A stretch of 64,000 bases of DNA, from positions 3,456,322-3,520,321 of the forward strand of contig NZ_CP036273.1 in the NCBI RefSeq assembly GCF_007747215.1, read 5' to 3'. The DNA is from Urbifossiella limnaea (GTDB lineage: Bacteria > Planctomycetota > Planctomycetia > Gemmatales > Gemmataceae). The position numbers and the translations under genes were made by a program. Below the pieces are notes generated by a model. That model was not told where the DNA came from and ran no database searches. It worked only from the letters and a program-made list of their open reading frames with translations. The number at the start of each line of letters is the position of its first letter. Within the stretch, counting starts at the first letter, position 1. Positions 61,179-64,000 of this stretch are shown piece by piece.

Positions 61179-63348
61179 TAACCCTCCGGCCTCCCCGTTC
61201 GGCCACAAGCTCCGCCCCCGGCACCTCGACCGGCTGGCCGTCGTCTACGTCCGCCAGTCCAGCCCGCAACAGGTCGCCTGCAACCGCGAGTCGACCGACT
61301 TGCAGTACCAACTGCGACAGCGGGCTGTCACCCTGGGTTTGGGCGAGGACCGCGTGCTGGTGATCGACGACGATCAGGGGATCAGCGGCTCCTCCGTCGA
61401 GAACCGGCCGGGGTTCCAGCGGCTACTGGCCGAGGTGTCGCTCGGCCACGTCGGGGTCGTGTTCGGCCGGGAGGTGAGCCGGCTGTCCCGGTCGTGCCGG
61501 GACTGGCACCAGTTGCTGGAGCTGTGCGCCCTGTTCCAGGTGCTGATCGCCGACGCCGACGGGGTGTACGACCCGACCGACCCGTCGGACCGCCTCCTGC
61601 TCGGGCTGCGCGGCATGATGTCCGAGGCCGAACTTCATGTCCTCAAGGCCCGGATGCATCAGGGCAAGCTGAACAAGGCCCGCCGGGGCGAGCTGTTCAC
61701 CTGCGTGCCGGTCGGGTACGTGCGGTCGCCCGACGGCGGCATCGCCCTGGACCCGGATGAGCAGGTCCGCGGGGTGGTGTCGCTGGTGTTCGCTAAGTAC
61801 GCCGAACTCGGGTCGCTGACGAAGACGCACGCGTACCTCGTGGCGAACAACATCCAGCTCGGGCTGCGGGTGTACAAGGGACCGGGCAAGGGGCGGCTGG
61901 TGTGGCACCGGCCCCGGCGCAGCGCCCTCTACGAGATGCTCCGGCACCCGTTCTACGCGGGAGCCTACGCCTACGGTCGCAGCCCGCTCGACCCGACCCG
62001 GCGCGGGCCGACCCGGCCGAAGGGCGGACGCCGCAACGCCCCGCCCGAGGAGTGGGTGTGCCTGCTCCGGGACAAGGTGCCGGCGTACATCTCGTGGGAG
62101 CAGTACGAGGAGACCCGGCGTCGGTCGTCGGCGAACGATCGCGGGGGTGGGTCGAAGCAGGCCACGGGTCGGGCGCCGACGCTCCTCAACGGGATCGTGC
62201 GGTGCGGCCGGTGCGGCCGGGCGATGGGGGCGCGGAACGCGCGGGCGTCGGCCAACCCGCGGTACGCCTGCGACTGGGAGTTCCGGGAGTACGGCGGGCC
62301 GCGGTGCCAGAGCCTGGTGGCCGCGTACCCGGACCGGCTGGTCGAGTCGGTCCTCAAGGCGGTCGAGCCGGCGTCGCTGGAGCTGAGCCTGCGGGCGACC
62401 GAGCGGGCCGAGCAGGACCGGGAGCGGCTGCACGCCCACTGGAAGCAGCGGCTGGAGCGGGCCGGGTACGAGGCGGACCGGGCGCGGCGGCAGTACGACG
62501 CGGTGGACCCGGAGAACCGGCTGGTGGCCCGGGCGCTGGAGCGGCAGTGGGAGGCAAAGCTGGTCGAGCAGCAACGGCTGGCGGAGGACTACGCCCGGTT
62601 CCAGGCCGAGCGGCCGCGGCACCTCAGCGCCGCCGACCGGGAGCGGATCGTGGCGCTGGCGGCCGACCTGCCGGGGCTGTGGCACAGCCGAACGACGACC
62701 GGGGGCGACCGGCGGGCCGTCGTCCGGCTCCTGATCGAGCGTGTAGAGTTGGCGCGGCACGGCGAGACGGAACGGGCCGATGTGACGGTCCACTGGCGTG
62801 GCGGGTTGGTGACGCGACACGAGATCCGCCAAGGGCTGCGGGCCTACCGAGCGCTCGGCGGGTTGGCGCAGCTCCGCGAGCGCATCCTGGAGCTGCGGGG
62901 CGACGGTCATACCGCGGATGCAATCGCCGAGGTGCTCAACCGCGAGGGGCACCGGGTGGCGCGCGGTGACGGGTTCACCGGTGACCGGGTGCGTCAGTTG
63001 TTGGCCCGGTTCGGGCAGACGGGCGTCCCACCGGGAGTGCGGGACGCGAGCGACCTGCCGGGGGTCGACGAGTGCTGGCTGCCGGAGTTGGCGAAGCGTC
63101 TGGGTGTGAAGCCGATCGTGGTGCACCGGTGGCGGTGGTCGGGGTGGCTACACGCGCGACAGTTGCGGGGCGAGAATGGGAGGTGGATCGTGTGGGCCGA
63201 CGCGGCGGAACTCAAGCGACTCCGCCGACTGCGTGCGTTCGAGATCAAGCACCACGGCCGGCGGACGCCCTCGCCAGATCTGACCGTACCGGCGAGGCGA
63301 CCGGGTCCGAGGGGTGCGACAACGCATTCGCAGAGTGGAGGGAACTGA
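61168..63348 (+). CDS. Large serine recombinase
   Basis: 726 residues. The resolvase domain (~18-165) has the catalytic Ser in LAVVYVRQSSPQQV near 27 and Arg in GREVSRLSRSCRDWHQ near 95. A Recombinase domain (~185-300) is followed by a Cys4 zinc ribbon (RCGRCGRAMGARNARA to CQSL, ~348-385), then a coiled-coil/helical region (~400-480). The C-terminal ~130 residues hold two helix-turn-helix-like segments (HTADAIAEVLNREGHRVARG; LAKRLGVKPIVVHRWRWSGW). The family moves IS-like units in many phyla. The TGA at 63346-63348 coincides with the first bases of the next IS3, so the native C-terminus may be longer. Confidence 0.88.
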   Translation: MSGGNPPASPFGHKLRPRHLDRLAVVYVRQSSPQQVACNRESTDLQYQLRQRAVTLGLGEDRVLVIDDDQGISGSSVENRPGFQRLLAEVSLGHVGVVFGREVSRLSRSCRDWHQLLELCALFQVLIADADGVYDPTDPSDRLLLGLRGMMSEAELHVLKARMHQGKLNKARRGELFTCVPVGYVRSPDGGIALDPDEQVRGVVSLVFAKYAELGSLTKTHAYLVANNIQLGLRVYKGPGKGRLVWHRPRRSALYEMLRHPFYAGAYAYGRSPLDPTRRGPTRPKGGRRNAPPEEWVCLLRDKVPAYISWEQYEETRRRSSANDRGGGSKQATGRAPTLLNGIVRCGRCGRAMGARNARASANPRYACDWEFREYGGPRCQSLVAAYPDRLVESVLKAVEPASLELSLRATERAEQDRERLHAHWKQRLERAGYEADRARRQYDAVDPENRLVARALERQWEAKLVEQQRLAEDYARFQAERPRHLSAADRERIVALAADLPGLWHSRTTTGGDRRAVVRLLIERVELARHGETERADVTVHWRGGLVTRHEIRQGLRAYRALGGLAQLRERILELRGDGHTADAIAEVLNREGHRVARGDGFTGDRVRQLLARFGQTGVPPGVRDASDLPGVDECWLPELAKRLGVKPIVVHRWRWSGWLHARQLRGENGRWIVWADAAELKRLRRLRAFEIKHHGRRTPSPDLTVPARRPGPRGATTHSQSGGN

Positions 63349-63408
63349 CCCTCCCCAAGTTTCGTGGAGTCGAAGTTAACGGTGTATGCTCCGAGGAGGA
63401 GTACACCG

Positions 63409-63705
63409 ATGGCCCGACTGCGTGCGACGTACACCGCCGAGTTCAAGCTCCGCGCGGTAAAGATGATCACCGACCAGAAGCTCTCCGTCGCCGAGGCCGC
63501 ACGCCGCCTCGGGGTCAGCGAGAACGTCCTCCACGAGTGGCGGAAGGCCCACCGGGGTCGCGGCGACGCCGCCTTCCCGGGGCACGGCAACCCGTCCCCG
63601 GCCGACGAGGAGCTCCGCCAACTCCGCGCCGAGAACGCACGACTTCGTGCCGAGCGGGACTTGTTAAAAAAGGCCGCCGCGTACTTCGCCAACCCGCCGA
63701 CCTGA
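63409..63705 (+). CDS. IS3-family OrfA
   Basis: 98 residues from ATG 63409 with GAGGAGGAG upstream. Helix-turn-helix (YTAEFKLRAVKMITDQKLSV; ARRLGVSENVLHEW) and a leucine-zipper-like stretch (DEELRQLRAENARLRAERDL) are followed by LLKKAAAYFANPPT and stop. Compared with the copy at 59853 it is intact and about 60 percent alike by eye, so the two are different IS3 elements, not a duplication. Confidence 0.9.
   Translation: MARLRATYTAEFKLRAVKMITDQKLSVAEAARRLGVSENVLHEWRKAHRGRGDAAFPGHGNPSPADEELRQLRAENARLRAERDLLKKAAAYFANPPT
63666..63672 (+). other. Programmed -1 frameshift signal of the IS3 element
   Basis: A AAA AAG in frame (TTA AAA AAG) is the canonical slippery heptamer of IS3. The -1 frame then reads KKGRRVLRQPADLTFRFV and leads into the orfB domain, giving the OrfAB transposase. 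Confidence 0.8.
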
Positions 63706-64000
63706 CGTTCCGGTTCGTCGCCGACCACGCCGCCGAGTGGCCGGTCGGGTGGATGTGCGACGCCCTGGAGGTGTCGGCCAGCGGGTACTACGCCTGGGCG
63801 TCACGGGCCGACAGCGCGGCCGAGCAGCGGCGGCGGGAGCTGGTCGCGGCGATCCGGGAGGTCCACGCCGAGGTGAGGGAGCGGTACGGCAGCCCGCGCA
63901 TGACCGCCGAGTTGAACGCCCGGGGTCAGGCGTGCTCGGAGAACACCGTGGCCAAGCTCATGACGGCCCACGAAATCCGGGCGAGAACGCCGCGTCGGTT
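63672..64000 (+). CDS. IS3-family OrfB, N-terminal part
   Basis: Read in the -1 frame after the slippery heptamer. VADHAAEWPVGWMCDALEVS, GYYAWASRADSAAEQRRREL and VRERYGSPRMTAELNARGQA match the HTH_21-containing N-terminus of IS3 transposases. The catalytic domain lies beyond 64000. No good separate start codon is seen, fitting expression as OrfAB. Confidence 0.85.

Larger units (their letters stand above)
63346..64000 (+). mobile_element. IS3-family insertion sequence, left part (continues past window)
   Basis: Begins TGACCCTCCCCAAGT, aligned with the start of the IS3 at 59786. It contains orfA, a canonical A AAA AAG signal and the first part of orfB. The right end is outside the window. Confidence 0.8.

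Overview
The window is a very GC-rich chromosomal segment from a planctomycete, most likely of the Gemmataceae. Markers for this are paired DUF1549/DUF1553 and DUF1501 proteins, DUF1552 and DUF1592-type cytochrome proteins, many sulfatases, SGNH esterases, Gfo/Idh/MocA oxidoreductases with Tat-like leaders, and a dense load of insertion sequences. Genus and species cannot be fixed from the sequence. Genes are tightly packed; no stretch longer than about 300 bases lacks a gene or a mobile-element part. No tRNA, rRNA or CRISPR array was recognised.

Region 1 (1-8433) is mostly housekeeping: the tail of an unknown gene, a methyltransferase, then purA-uppS-cdsA-phoH in close array (purine synthesis, lipid carrier, phospholipid precursor, RNA/stress ATPase). 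Opposite them lie a secreted fasciclin-domain protein, an RluA-type pseudouridine synthase and an ABC-F ATPase.

Region 2 (8569-37603) holds planctomycete-type genes: a PSD1/DUF1501/WD40 operon, a MEMO-family protein, a YcjX-like P-loop protein, a YCII-domain protein overlapping an ECF-like sigma factor, a second DUF1549/DUF1553 protein, a large unknown membrane protein and folC. A three-gene block (22550-26215) encodes an AAA-like ATPase, a possible winged-helix protein and a small unknown protein. DUF1552 and DUF1592-type genes, a secreted M20 peptidase, two von Willebrand factor A membrane proteins, a diacylglycerol kinase-PAP2 fusion and a 40-residue membrane peptide follow.

Region 3 (37813-54711) looks like nutrient acquisition. 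It has a PiT phosphate transporter, a CE15-type esterase, a Gfo/Idh/MocA oxidoreductase, an unusual DoxX protein, ApbE and a XylR-like AraC regulator on the minus strand. Divergent from the regulator is a run of six plus-strand genes: a tandem SGNH esterase, a sulfatase, an unknown secreted protein, an ATP-grasp protein, a single SGNH esterase and a second sulfatase. The inferred job is removal of acetyl and sulfate groups from a complex polysaccharide under control of the regulator.

Region 4 (54735-64000) is a broken Sel1-repeat gene filled with nested mobile elements. Two near-identical IS701-family copies sit in tandem, an IS630-family element lies in the TA of their CTAG target duplication, and then come an IS21 left end, an IS630 fragment, a decayed IS3, a large serine recombinase and a second IS3 running off the window. 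Several of these elements carry frameshift signals or single-base lesions that can be read directly.
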